A stretch of DNA of 64,000 nt from Mantis religiosa (Eukaryota; Arthropoda; Insecta; Mantodea; Mantidae), in NCBI GenBank assembly GCA_030765055.1, contig CM060953.1, forward strand, positions 185,961,268-186,025,267, given 5' to 3'. The notes under the pieces are model-generated. The model ran no database searches. It had not been told where the DNA came from and was given only the letters and a program-made list of their open reading frames with translations. Positions within the stretch are counted from its first letter, which is position 1; every line of letters begins with the position of its first letter. Both the position numbers and the translations under genes were made by a program. Positions 1 to 11,572 of this stretch are shown here, in pieces.

Positions 1-226
1 TTTCACTGTACGGTGCACATGGATGCTTACCATCTTTCAGATACGTATCCAAAACACACAAATTTGACATTATTACCTCCCAATCCTCTTTTGTAATATA
101 CACAAACGTATCGTCATGTGCGTCTTTAATGTAAAGTGATGGGAGTTCATTGTATAATCCTATGTTCACACGAAAGTCAATGCTGATGGAGATGTCGTTA
201 TCGTTCATGCACACACTATTTACCAT
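1..226 (-). CDS. Partial ORF of unknown function overlapping the end of the upstream spliced gene
   Basis: Reading leftward from an ATG at 226, this frame stays open for 75 codons and leaves the window, so the C-terminus is not seen. A second in-frame ATG lies at 208-206. The start lies 11 bases upstream of the stop of the spliced gene to its right and in a different frame, so the two ORFs overlap like a compact bicistronic unit. The visible peptide is acidic and aromatic, with segments such as NIGLYNELPSLYIKD and FVYITKEDWEVIM and two cysteines near the end. I recognise no domain. It could be the downstream ORF of an endogenised small virus, a separate gene, or a further exon of the same gene; no good splice junction joining the two frames was found. 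The sequence supports the open frame only. Confidence 0.4.
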   Translation of the reverse strand, partial: MVNSVCMNDNDISISIDFRVNIGLYNELPSLYIKDAHDDTFVYITKEDWEVIMSNLCVLDTYLKDGKHPCAPYSE

Positions 227-881
227 CACTCGCAACTTCCTCCTCTACTTCTTCTGCGAAGGGTGTGAAGGGTTCGAACATCATTATGATGAAACTGTCT
301 TGATCGAACGTCTTCTTGGCTTTGACGATTCTCGGTTTGCAGTTCGTCTTCTTCTTTTTCTTGTCTCCTTTCTTACTGGATCTGCGGACATACACGAACT
401 GTCTCAACATCGTGAATATTTAATACACTTGTTAACGTAAAACTCTTATTATTTTATACTCACTTTTCTATGACTTCCTCCTCGGGTTTCGATGTACCGA
501 TATCCTTAAACGGACGATCATTGTACGGACCGCACACATCTTCACCTTGATCCTGTTCGGACTGGCATGCCACATCTTCACTTTGGGCTTTACTGAAATA
601 AACATATTTATCATTAGTTATCTAACACATAACAACACTTTCACGTTAACACACAATTATAATTCTACTTACCCGAGGTACACTTTACAATTCTTTCCGC
701 ATTGAGCATAAGATGTGATCGAATCATGATGGGAAGGATTCTTGCAAATCACTTGATGCATCTTTGCATCACACGTTTCATCGTGGTGCTCAACCCAATG
801 CTTTTGCAAATCTTCGAAATTGCGTAGATTCTCCCAGAATCTGGTATCACTTTCAATGATAGGTGTTGTTGTTCCACTCAT
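216..881 (-). CDS. Three-exon gene of unknown function (about 167 aa)
   Basis: Exons are 881-673, 592-464 and 381-216. The first donor reads GTAAGT and its acceptor TTTATTTCAG; the second donor reads GTGAGT and its acceptor ATGTCCGCAG. Introns are 80 and 82 bp, and every intron contains or abuts an in-frame stop, while the three exons join in one frame. The start ATG sits in a good context (CAAG before ATGAG). Exon 1 is rich in Cys and His between residues 30 and 66 (HWVEHHDETC, then CKNPSHH, then CGKNC), possibly a metal-binding segment. Exon 2 is acidic. Exon 3 begins with a lysine-rich run (SSKKGDKKKKK) and ends in an acidic tail. I do not recognise the family. Short introns are unusual for a genome as loose as the rest of the window. 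Splicing is predicted from sequence, not observed. Confidence 0.5.
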
Positions 882-895
882 CTTGACGTTGCGAT

Positions 896-1038
896 GTGAA
901 GTGAGAATGCATTCGTTCCCGAGTGAGCAGATGGGTGATGAAACGTGATCATACCTGTCTCCCCCCTCCCCATCCTATCGTCGATTGTACTTAACGGACG
1001 GAGGGTTTGTGTGAAGTGAGGACACGTTCGTTCCCGAG
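896..1038. repeat. Pair of 28-bp direct repeats upstream of the spliced gene
   Basis: Copies at 896-923 and 1011-1038 share GTGAAGTGAG and TTCGTTCCCGAG with a few differences between. They lie just upstream of the start codon at 881 on the minus strand, so they could be promoter elements or a duplicated untranslated segment. No clear TATA box is seen. Confidence 0.55.
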
Positions 1039-1371
1039 CTGGCGGGACAGGGTGAGACCTGTTAATTCGAATTTACTCACATATGCACAAATCTTGAGGA
1101 ATGACAACACGTCATCACCCTTATACTTCAATGTGGAATAGATTTATATTTTCTCGTACCTCGATGTGGGAATGGAATTTAACCTTTTCTTAACCTTTAC
1201 ATCGCTCTTGGATACAATAGCTCAAGGAGAGATTCTGCATAGGGAACACCCCTTACCAGAATGTCTTATTACATTTATTTTCATAAATCTCTCCCAGTAA
1301 ACATACCTAATCATTCTCTCGATATTCTTTTATCTAAAGAATAACGATACTACATCATATATCATACACTA

Positions 1372-1637
1372 AACGTAATACATATCAAACCCTACACTCG
1401 ATATTCATACATGAGAGTTCAAGCACAGACATCGAAGCACTGAACGTAATAGATATCAAACCCTAGACTCGATATTCATACATGAGAGTTCAAGCACAGT
1501 CATCGAAGAATTACTATCAATACATTTAATTCAAACATCCCCGGAACCCCCGTTACCCACCCCGCCCCATCACAATATCGAACCCTAGACTTCGATATTC
1601 ATACATGAGAGTTCAAGCACACACACACACATCGAAA
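1372..1637. repeat. Three imperfect direct repeats of about 65 bp
   Basis: Copies at 1372-1437, 1442-1508 and 1574-1637 share AACCCTAGACTCGATATTC and CATACATGAGAGTTCAAGC, each ending near ATCGAAG. A second short unit, AACATCCCCGGAACCCC, follows copies two and three (about 1530 and 1655). Weaker GGAGAGTTC echoes occur near 1830 and 1885. No coding potential is seen. Confidence 0.75.
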
Positions 1638-1710
1638 AGAATTCACATTTAATTCAAACATCCCCGGAACCCCCCCCCCGTTACCCATCCCACCCATCAC
1701 ACATTACACA

Positions 1711-1754
1711 TCACACACACACACACAATCATCATCATCATCATCATCATCATC
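1711..1754. repeat. (CA)n and (ATC)n microsatellite
   Basis: A CA run at about 1711-1727 passes directly into a run of ATC triplets from 1728 to 1754. Confidence 0.9.
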
Positions 1755-2934
1755 CCAACCCTCAAAAACATCTCACTGCACAGGGGAGAACGGCACTACG
1801 CCAACACTTCCCTTCTTTTACAACTCGATTTTCATATAGGAGAGTTCTAAATCAATGAGTATTCTACATCACTCATATATTAACACAGAGGAGAGTTCAA
1901 CATCTTATCTACACTGTGCTGATTCTCTCAATTCTATACTACTTACACCTATGGTGTAAATTTGAAAAAGCTAGCATTATTAGTTCAGAATTTGAAAATT
2001 TCAGTCATACATACCCTTAAGGGCAGACGACTGACGTGTATTGCATCAAGTAACACGAAACAAGAGAGAGAAGCAATGATCTGGCTAAGTGTATTCAACA
2101 ATGATCCTTTTTTTGATGCTAATGAAAGAAATAGCGCATTCCAGTTAATGGAAGAAAACAACTGGCAAGCAATTATTTGAAGCAGTGCTCGAGAGGAAAT
2201 GTCATATGCCACATTTTCCAAGAGGTACGAAGCAAACTCTATTTCTGCAAATAGAACCATTAACCTAAATCTCATGTTGCTAAGTACCCAACCCTCTCTG
2301 GGAAATGACCAAGCGGCTAAAAGAGAGACAGACAGAGATAAAATGCTATTACCTTTAAGAACTCCGTATGCGCTCAGGGATAAAATAATGTTACATCTTT
2401 GCACCCACGTGGCCTTCTCTATTCACTTTGACACAGCCTATTCCTACAAAAGCTTGTTCACATTACGCCAAGTGATTCGAAATTTAACACAAAAATGCAT
2501 GTGACATAAATTATTTTTAACAGGATCTATATTGATTTTGAAATAACACTTTCTCTGCCCTTTGAGGTTCAGAAACTATGCAGAAGTCACACTGATTGAA
2601 AAGAATTTCAAAACCATTCTCAGAAAATTAAAACAAATTCATTTCAACTGACATATGGTATTTCTGTAAAAATCAAACTGTTAGAAACATTTTAATGTGT
2701 AAAAGGAAATTTGGGGTGGAACATTTTTCTTGGAAGACGTCTAAATTAAATAATAGTTCGATATTTAATTACCTTAACCACATTGACACTTATCTAAAAA
2801 TATCGTTGACCTCATAAGGGTGGGAACATATATTTTCAGTACAATATCCAAATCCAAGTTCTCCATAGGTATATCTCACGTTATCTGTTGCAATTTTTAC
2901 TATTATTTAGGGTCAGCGATAAGAACTGCACTTC
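1755..2934. other. No gene recognised
   Basis: Unique AT-rich DNA. Short ORFs occur on both strands at 1962-2504 but none shows a known motif, good codon structure or splice signals. Confidence 0.5.
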
Positions 2935-4486
2935 GGAGGATCAATGAAATGGGTGAAATTATGTTCAAATGAGTACAGGGTACATAGAGCTTAGAGTAAC
3001 CAAGCATTCATTTTTCAGTATAAGGGAAAACCTCCAACGCTAAGTCATATCGGACGATGAATGAAATGATATTCAAATGAATACGGGGTAAATAAAGCTT
3101 AGGGTTACCAGACATTCATCTTTCAGGATAAGGCAAAATCTCCAAAATTAAGTTACGTCGCATGATTAATGAAATGATGTTCAAATGAGTACAGGGTACA
3201 TAGAGCTTAGAGTCACCAGATATTCATCTCTCAGGATAAGGGAAACCTCCAGCGTTAAGTTATATCGGATGATGAATGAAATTCTGCTCAAATGAACCTA
3301 TATACCTAGAACTTAGAGCTACCAGATATTTATGTTTCAGGATAAGAGGAAACGTGAACTTTAAGTAATATCGTACGATGAATGAAATGATGTTCAAATG
3401 AGGTCAGCGTCAATAAACCTTAGTTACCAGACATTCAACTTTCAGGGTAAGGGAAAACCTCCAACGTTAAGTTATATCGGAAGGTGAATTTAATGATGTT
3501 CAAAAGAGCACAGGATACATAGAGCTTAGAGTTACCAGACATTCATCTTTCAGGATAAGGGAAAACCTCCAACGTTAAGTCATATCGGACGATGAATGAA
3601 AAGATGTTCAAATGAGTACAGGGTACATAGAGCTTAGAGTTACCAGACATTCATCTTTCAGGATAAGGGAAAACCTCCAACGTTAAGTCATATCGGACGA
3701 TGAATGAAATAATGTTCAAATGAGTACAGGGTACATAGAGCTTAAAGTTATCAGACGTTCATCTTTCAGTACAAGGGAAAACCTCCAGCGTTAAGTTATA
3801 TCGGATGATGAATAAAATTCTGCTCAAATGAACCTATATACCTAGAGCTTAGAGCTACCAGATATTTATCTTTCAGGATAAGAGGAAACGTGAACTTTAA
3901 GTCATATCGTACGATGAATAAAATGATGTTCAAATGAGGTCAGCGTCAATAAACCTTAGAGTTACCAGACATTCAACTTTCAGGATAAGAGAAAACCTCC
4001 AACGTTAATTCCTATCGGACGATGAATGAAATGATGTTCAAGTGATACAGGGTACATAGAGCTTAGAGTTATCAGACATTCATCTTTCAGGATAAGGGAA
4101 AACCTCCAACGTTAAGTTATATCGGAAGGTGAATGAAATGATGTTCAAAAGAGCACAGGATACATAGAGCTTAGAGTTATCAGACATTCATCTTTCAGGA
4201 TAATGGAAAACCTCCAACGTTAAGTCATATCGGACGATGAATGAAATGATGTTCAAATGAGTACAGGGTACATAGAGCTTAGAGTTACCAGACATTCATC
4301 TTTAAGGATAAGGGAAAACCTCCAACGTTAAGTCATATCGGACGATGAATGAAATAATGTTCAAATGAGTACAGGGTACATAGAGCTTAAAGTTATCAGA
4401 CATTCATGTTTCAGAATATGCGAAAACCTCAAACGTTAAGTCATATCCGACGCTCAAATGTGCCTTGGATCCACAGAGCTTTGATC
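2935..4486 (-). repeat. Satellite array A: about 14 units of ~107 bp, SINE-derived
   Basis: Each unit contains GATAAGGGAAAACCTCCAAC, then TCATATCGGACGATGAATGA, TGATGTTCAAATGAGTAC and CATAGAGCTTAGAGTTACC. Read on the minus strand this is the body of the SINE seen intact at 44518-44766. Units have diverged, and a five- to six-unit block is repeated: the variant ATTCTGCTCAAATGAACC recurs at 3281 and 3817, and CAAAAGAGCA recurs at 3501 and 4146. No tRNA-like head is visible at either edge. Confidence 0.9.
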
Positions 4487-6239
4487 TATCCTCTGCATGA
4501 GCAGGGTATAATAAGAAATAACTTCCTATTTAGAAGTATACAAAGTATTTGAAAAGCAATAACCAAGAATATATAAAAAACTTATCTCCACACACATATA
4601 AGTTTTGTATCTTAGGAGATATAGTAAGATATGTTGCAAGTTTCCAGTTTTCCAGGTCACCTACTATGAGGGCTGCAGAGGCTACCCCAGAAAACCTAAG
4701 ATATACATCTGTTTTTTTAGATGATTTAAAAGGTATGGAGTTTAAATTACACTTTTTACTCAATTTTTATATCAAAATGTTCAAAAGCATGTTCATGTAA
4801 AACATAGTTTACGGGGAATTTTCTTTAAACTTTTGTGTTATATCCTGTGAAGGTATTGAAGTTAAATAACCAAGTCTTTATTTAACCATATTTTTACTTT
4901 TACGTTTAGGCGGTTAACAAATTCATATGCATTTCAAGTGAAATGCTAAATATAGAATTTTTAGATGAAATGCAAAATCTTCTCCGTACTACGTATGTAA
5001 TAAAGAACTTATTTAATAAATATTAATTTTCATAATCTAGTTCCCATGGTAAAAAGTGTAAAATACTCGAGTTATGCCACACTAACACTTCACCAAGCGA
5101 TGGAATCGTCCAACACGACACGCTCCATCAACCAAAATTACCCTAATCATTGTCCAGTCCATTATGATGCATGCGATTCCATGCTCCATTTCTAATTACT
5201 CACGTTAATGAACACGACGTAACAAAAAGGTTTGTTACGTAAACCATAATTATGTACGGTTCGGGAGATGAGAGTGGGTATAAAGGAAGGCTGTTGTATC
5301 AACGTAAACAAACACATAACAGTTCCGTACACGGACTTAAGTGTGACAAATGAACGACAGTATAAAGCCCATTTTATGAGCCATTTCAGACTCGACACAC
5401 GCCTGCTGCGCCTTGGTACAGTGTATCACTTTAATCTAATGGCTCGAGCTTCAGGTGTTGATGTCCAATTGGCTCATAGTTTGTAGTGGCAAAACCTAGT
5501 GGCACATGGAGCTTTCGTTAGTGCAGTAATCTACTAAACCCTCTTCTTATACATTTATTCAGCTGACATCTAATCTTCCGCATCCACCTTGTCATAAATG
5601 TATTAACCAGACATTCAACTATTTCTCTTTCTGGAAATAGAATATCAGAACATTTCTCCTGCTTTGTCTATAGAGTTCAGCTTTTACTGATGTAGTGTAC
5701 ATGAATGTGTGAAGATAGAACACCGTTTACACAAAACACAGCTGGCATGGCTAGTAAATAAGACACAGTACAGCACTTCTGATAAAAGTACAGGTCGGAC
5801 AATGGTTTTGTGCCGGTGAAGACCGTATACGCACTAGTCTAAAGCGAGTTGCTGAGCCTAAACTCTCGGTCATGGGCAGTACTCTCACTTTCGGTCATGC
5901 GCAGTACACTGAAATGGTCAGTATCGTGCGGAATGTGGCCGTGCTGCATTGTCTCCCATCTTCCAGCGCCAGCAGAAGATGCAAGTGACACTTGGGTATA
6001 GACTCTCCTCAGTGCGCGGAGAAAGTAGGTCACCGGCACAGAACCGCTGTCCGAACTGTAGCCTTAATCGTGTCATTCACCGCTAGTACTCTTCAAGAAA
6101 ATGATACCGCAGTCTCCATAGTGGAAGAAACTAGACATACCCGCTGGGCAATAGATGGAATGTTTGTTAAAAGACGAAAAAGTGTTTTGCAATGCAAAAA
6201 ATAGTATTCATGATAGAGGAACTACTGTTTTTTTTCCTC
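4487..6239. other. No gene recognised
   Basis: Unique sequence between two satellite arrays. Short ORFs at 4549-4800 and 5268-5486 have no recognised similarity, and no terminal repeats were found. Confidence 0.45.
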
Positions 6240-8531
6240 CTTCAACTGTAACTCATATTGAACGATGAATAAAAATATGAATGAAATGAAATGAATGAAA
6301 TTATGCTCAAATGAGTACAGGATACATAGGGCTTAGAGCTACCAGACATTCATCTTTCAGGATAAGGCAAAACCTCCAACGTTGTCATATCGGACTATGA
6401 ATAAAATGATCTTCAAATGAGTACAGAATACATAGAGCTTATAGTTACCGGACATTCATCTTTCAGGATAAGGGAAAACCTCCAACGTTAAGTCATATCG
6501 GACGATGAATGAAATGATGTTCAAATGAGTGCGGGGTACATAGAGCTTAGAGTTACCAGACATTCATCTTTCAGGATAAGGAAAAACCTCCAATGTTAAG
6601 TCATATTGGACGGTGAATAAAAGGATGTTCAAATGAGTACAGGGTACATAGAGCTTAGAGTTACCAGACATTCATCTTTCAGGATAAGGGAAAACCTCCA
6701 ACGTTAAGTCATATCGGACGATGAATGAAATGATGTTCAAATGAGTACACGGTACATAGAGCTTAGAGTTACCAGACATTCATATTTCAGGATAAGGGAA
6801 AACCTCCAACGTTAAGTCATATCGGACGATGAATGAAATGATGTTCAAATGAGTACAGGGTACATAGAGCTTAGAGTTACCAGGCATTCATCTTTCAGGA
6901 TAAGAGAAAACCTCCAACGTTAAGTCATATCGGACGATGAATGAAATGATGTTCAAATGAGTGCGGGGTACATAGAGCTTAGAGTTACCAGACATTCATC
7001 TTTCAGGATAAGGAAAAACCTCCACTGTTAAGTCATATTGGACGATTAATAAAAGGATGTTCAAATGAGTACAGGGTACATAGAGCTTAGAGTTACCAGA
7101 CATTCATCTTTCAGGATAAGGGAAAACCTCCAACGTTAAGTCATATCGGACGATGAATGAAATGATGTTCAAATGAGTACACGGTACATAGAGCTTAAAG
7201 TTACCAGACATTCATATTTCAGGATAAGGGAAAACCTCCAACGTTAAGTCATATCGGACGATGAATGAAATGATGTTCAAATGAGTGCGGGGTACATAGA
7301 GCTTAGAGTTACCGGACATTCATCTTTCTGGATAAGGGAAAACCTCCAACGTTAAATCATATCGGACGATGAATGAAATGATGTTCAAATGAGTACAGAG
7401 TACATAGAGCTTAGAGTTACCGGACATTCATCTTTCTGGATAAGGGAAGACCTCCAACGTTAAGTCATATCGGACGATGAATGAAATGATGTTCAAATGA
7501 GTACAGGGTACATAGAGCTTAGAGTTACCAGGCATTCATCTTTCAGGATAAGAGAAAACCTCCAACGTTAAGTCATATCGGACGATGAATGAAATGATGT
7601 TCAAATGAGTGCGGGGTACATAGAGCTTAGAGTTACCGGACATTCATCTTTCAGGATAAGGGAAGACCTCCAACGTTAAGTCATATCGGACAATGAATGA
7701 AATGATGTTCAAATGAGTACAGCGTACATAGAGCTTAGAGTTACCAGACATTCATCTTTCTGGATAAGGGAAGACCTCCAACGTTAAGTCATATCGGACG
7801 ATGAATGAAATGATGTTCAAATGAGTGCGGGGTACATAGAGCTTAGAGTTACCGGACATTCATCTTTCTGGATAAGGGAAGACCTCCAACGTTAAGTCAT
7901 ATCGGACGATGAATGAAATGATGTTCAAATGAGTGCGGGGTACATAGAGCTTAGAGTTACCGGACATTCATCTTTCTGGATAGGGGAAGACCTCCAACGT
8001 TGTCATATCGGACGATGAATGAAATGATGTTCAAATGAGTGTGGGGTACATAGAGCTTAGAGTTACCGGACATTCATCTTTCTGGATAAGGGAAGACCTC
8101 CAACGTTAAGTCATATCGGACAATGAATGAAATGATGTTCAAATGAGTACAGCGTACATAGAGCTTAGAGTTACCAGACATTCATCTTTCTGGATAAGGG
8201 AAGACCTCCAACGTTAAGTCATATCGGACGATGAATGAAATGATGTTCAAATGAGTGCGGGGTACATAGAGCTTAGAGTTACCGGACATTCATCTTTCTG
8301 GATAAGGGAAGACCTCCAACGTTAAGTCATATCGGACGATGAATGAAATGATGTTCAAATGAGTGCGGGGTACATAGAGCTTAGAGTTACCGGACATTCA
8401 TCTTTCTGGATAGGGGAAGACCTCCAACGTTGTCATATCGGACGATGAATGAAATGATGTTCAAATGAGTGTGGGGTACATAGAGCTTAGAGTTACCGGA
8501 CATTCATCTTTCTGGATAAGGGAAGACCCCC
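6240..8531 (-). repeat. Satellite array B: about 21 units of ~107 bp with higher-order repeats
   Basis: Same monomer and orientation as array A but more homogeneous. Variant monomers recur at a fixed four-unit period: the GGACAATG variant occurs at 7689 and 8119 (430 bp), the GTGTGGGGT variant at 8039 and 8469 (430 bp), and the GCGGGGTAC variant followed by an AAAAGGATG unit at 6531 and 6963 (432 bp). Some units lack a few bases and read CAACGTTGTCATATC instead of CAACGTTAAGTCATATC. Recent multi-unit duplication is the simplest reading. Confidence 0.95.
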
Positions 8532-8590
8532 GTAAAAACTTTATCCCGATAACTCACCCTGACCGAAATTCACTTGACTGTCCAGTAGTT
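8532..8590 (-). mobile_element. SINE1 head remnant at the edge of array B
   Basis: On the minus strand this reads GAATTTCGGTCAGGGTGAG followed by TTATCGGGATAAAG, matching the segment just after the B box in the intact SINE1 copies. It marks the 5' (tRNA) side of the array and supports a SINE origin of the satellite. The A-box half is missing. Confidence 0.65.
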
Positions 8591-9282
8591 TCTTCGAGTG
8601 CGGCTAGTTACTGTGAGGAAGGATCAATTCACTAATGAGTTCTTAGTGCAACATCTGCAAATTCACTATACACTTTCTCTTCTAACACAGCTCTGCACAA
8701 ATTAGCTTACACTGCCCAGTATTTTGCAGATATCATTTGCGAGAATTCTTAATCAACCCATTTCTTGTTAAGAGAACTAGAGTATCTCTCAATATGATTG
8801 CACCACTATAATAGCATTAAACTCTTAGAAACACAGTGATATCGAATTATATAAGAGTTGCATTATTATGAACCTCTGATCCTTTATTGAAGATATCTAT
8901 CAACTGTTTGTATCACTTACGGACAGGTGATCAACCGAAGAGAATTCCAAAGTAAGGAACGAAGATTACATTTCAGCTCTCCTAGGTTAGGTTACTGGGC
9001 TTTTGTGATTTTTCCTGGTTGCTCGTTGGAAAAGCTTCTTGACAACATTTTCTGAGGCTGAGATGGCTCGGGTTCCGCCAGCTTTGAGCAGATTCTTCGC
9101 CAAGATTGCTACTTATTGTAGCTCCTCGCTTTCCTCAGGTTCCGAGTAGGCACCTGTGTATAAGCACGGCTTAAAATTCGAATTCCCTTGGTCAGAACCG
9201 ACCCTGGCTGACTGCCGTGGCCGGTAACAACAGCTCTGTGCTCCAGGGCACTGAGTCACTGAGGTGCATTTCTTTGAAACTA
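8591..9282. other. No gene recognised
   Basis: Unique sequence with no convincing ORF, splice pair or terminal repeat. Confidence 0.45.
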
Positions 9283-9335
9283 CAGTGCGATCCACATCAA
9301 CCTGAACCATTTCAATAGGCCATAATTTCCCTTAA
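9283..9335 (+). mobile_element. Solo terminal fragment of the 57-kb DNA transposon family
   Basis: Starts CAGTGCGATCCA after a TA and contains AACCATTTCAATAGGCCATAA, as does the left end of the element at 57435. The similarity fades after about 50 bp. No partner end or coding region is nearby. Confidence 0.6.
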
Positions 9336-9388
9336 AAAAGTAAAATAAATGTAATTCCGCACCGAGCAGATAAATGACTCACTAAATA

Positions 9389-10870
9389 TTGGTTTGTCTC
9401 ATAAATTCGTTCGATTCTTGGTACGTGTTTACGACAAAGAGCGCCTGCAATGTATGCGCATATCACAACTACGGCAACGAAGTTGCCTAATTATGTAGGG
9501 GTAACCTGTTTGCATACGCAAGGTCATCGAAAGTAAACAAGGCAATGCAATTTTCAAAACAAACTTTATTTTGTGCAGTATGCACCATTATTATAAATAA
9601 CATATCTCCATTTCTCAGGAAGCTTATCAATTCCATTTTTCCAAAATCTTGCAGTTTTCTGGTTGACGAACTCTTCTACGGCGAGTCTGCAATCCTCCAA
9701 GGAAGTGAGGCGTTTGCCATTAAGGAAGTTTTGCAGGGATCGGAATAAATGATAGTCGGGTGGGCCAATGTCTGGAGAATAAGGCGGGTGAGGTAACACA
9801 TCCCAGTCGAAATCCCGTAATTTCTGACGAGTTAGCATAGAAGTGTGTGGTTTGGCATTGTCTTGATGAAAGACGACTCCACCATTAGATGCTACTTCTG
9901 GCCTTTTCTCTTCTAGGGCAGCTTCAGACGATCCAACTGAGAAAAGTATTTCTCTGAATTGATGGTCTCTCCAGGAGGAAGAAATTCGTAATAAATAATT
10001 CCTTTCCAGTCCCACCAAATGCACAGCATAATCTTCTCAGGATGAAGCCCTGGTTTAGGAATTGAGAGTAGTGGTTCCCCTTTCTTACGCCATGACTTTC
10101 CCTTTCGGATGTTGTTGTACACAATTCACTTTTCGTCTCCTGTAACCAGCTGTTTCAGAAAAGAGGCAGTTTCATTGCGTCTTATCAATGCGTCACAGAT
10201 GGAAACGCGCTGAACTAAATTTTGTTCACTCAGTTCGTGCGGAACCCATACATCCCGAAGATTTACGTAACTAAGTTTCTTTAGTTGCCTGGCTACATTT
10301 GCATGAGATAAGTTCAGCTACTGACCTACCTCCCGAGTTGTTATTCTGGGGTTGTTCGTAATCATGTCCTTTATCCTTTCCTCATCCGTAACCATAGGTC
10401 GTCCAGAACGAGGTTGGTCTTTCACAGAGAAGTTCCCGGCTTGAAATCGACTAAACCAGTTTTGACATGCCCGATTCGTCACTGCATCTTCTCCGTAAAC
10501 GGCACAAATTTTCCGTTGAGTTTGTGAGGCTGTTTTACCTTTACGGTAATAAAACAGCATTAAATGTCGAAAATGTTCCTTCTTGCTTTCCATATTAACA
10601 TTCACAAGTTACAACTCCACACTGTTACATCCACAAACTCGTACTGAAGTTTGGTTACCAATTCTTACATAAGTTGACCTATTTATCTTTGGCCGTGAGG
10701 TCGCTGTGGTTTGTGTTCACAGCATTCTTTTCAATTATTTTATTTGTAAACAAACCCCATATTGTTAGGCAACTTCTTTGACGTAAAAGTAATGGGGGCA
10801 TGCAGTGTTCTCAGGTGTTCTTAGTCGTAAACACGTAACAAGAAGCGAACGAATTTATGTGACAAATCGA
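9389..10870 (-). mobile_element. Complete mariner element (degenerate), 1482 bp
   Basis: The ends are inverted repeats that share CATAAATTCGTTCG, TTCTTG, TACGTGTTTACGAC and AAGA. Both ends are flanked by TA (9387-9388 and 10871-10872), the standard mariner target duplication. The element carries one transposase relic on the minus strand. Length, ends and target site are typical of the mariner family. It is non-autonomous as it stands because the transposase is broken. Confidence 0.9.
9566..10605 (-). pseudogene. Mariner transposase pseudogene (DD34D)
   Basis: Mariner transposases bind the element's inverted repeats and cut and paste the DNA. The N-terminal helix-turn-helix region is clear (YYRKGKTASQTQRKI, NWFSRFQAGNFSVKDQPRSG). 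The catalytic region keeps TGDEK, HQDNAKPHTS and PPYSPDIGPPDYHLF. I count 34 residues between the second and third Asp, which is diagnostic. The frame is broken by a TAG at 10318-10320 after VGQ, a TGA replacing the Trp after TGDEK near 10124, and a frameshift near 9915. The total span of about 346 codons equals the normal family length, so little is deleted. Confidence 0.9.
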
Positions 10871-10872
10871 TA

Positions 10873-11572
10873 CAATTCTACGTTTTCAAATGCTTTAATT
10901 CAACATTGTAACTTGGCCTAAGGGAGCCCCTCCCGGAAACCCTGATTTGCCATCTTGGTCCCCTGGGGTCCGCGTACCACACTTTGAGAAACACTCGCTG
11001 AGATGATGGATCAAGAATGACAGTCTCTCTCCGTTTGTGCTTTAACCTAATTCCGGCGGCTAGAAAGCTTCCAATATTGCTGGCAGAGCTAAAAGGGATA
11101 AGCGGCCTCAGAGCTGTTTGTATGAAGGGATTACATCCTTCTGTACTACCCCAAGTGGAAACCTCGTGGCGGTTTTCTCGACAAACAATAAGGTGATTCG
11201 TCAGCGTTGACGTTGTATTTCACGGTAAAGCAGCCTCCTGACATGGCCAGCTCTGGTGGGTGGCATAACAAGCAAGGGGCTCTCTCTCCGTGAATATTAA
11301 CGGGGCACCATCTCGCTAATTTCCATACCCTAGTTTACCTCGCAGGCCGGGAAGAAAACTCAAGCTCACTTACGTTCCTTAATATACTCGGAGATTAAGA
11401 AAGATTTTTTGAGTTATTTTAAAATTAAAATACTATATTATTGATAATTTTCTTTAAGGAGCCAATGAATATAGCAAAGTAGTAATTTCTAATAATAGAA
11501 GAAACATTTAAGGCTGGTAGACATATGACGTCATTGAAAATCCATTGACATTGTATTGAAGTGAGACAAAAG
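10873..11572. other. No gene recognised
   Basis: Mixed-composition sequence with no recognised ORF or repeat. Confidence 0.4.

Noticed and set aside
1962..2504. Adjacent plus-strand ORFs with an overlapping 139-codon minus-strand ORF
   Set aside because: No recognised motif on either strand and no splice signal joining the plus-strand frames.
2935..8531. Regular spaced repeats resembling a CRISPR array
   Set aside because: The units are contiguous, without unique spacers, in a eukaryotic context, and match a SINE body.
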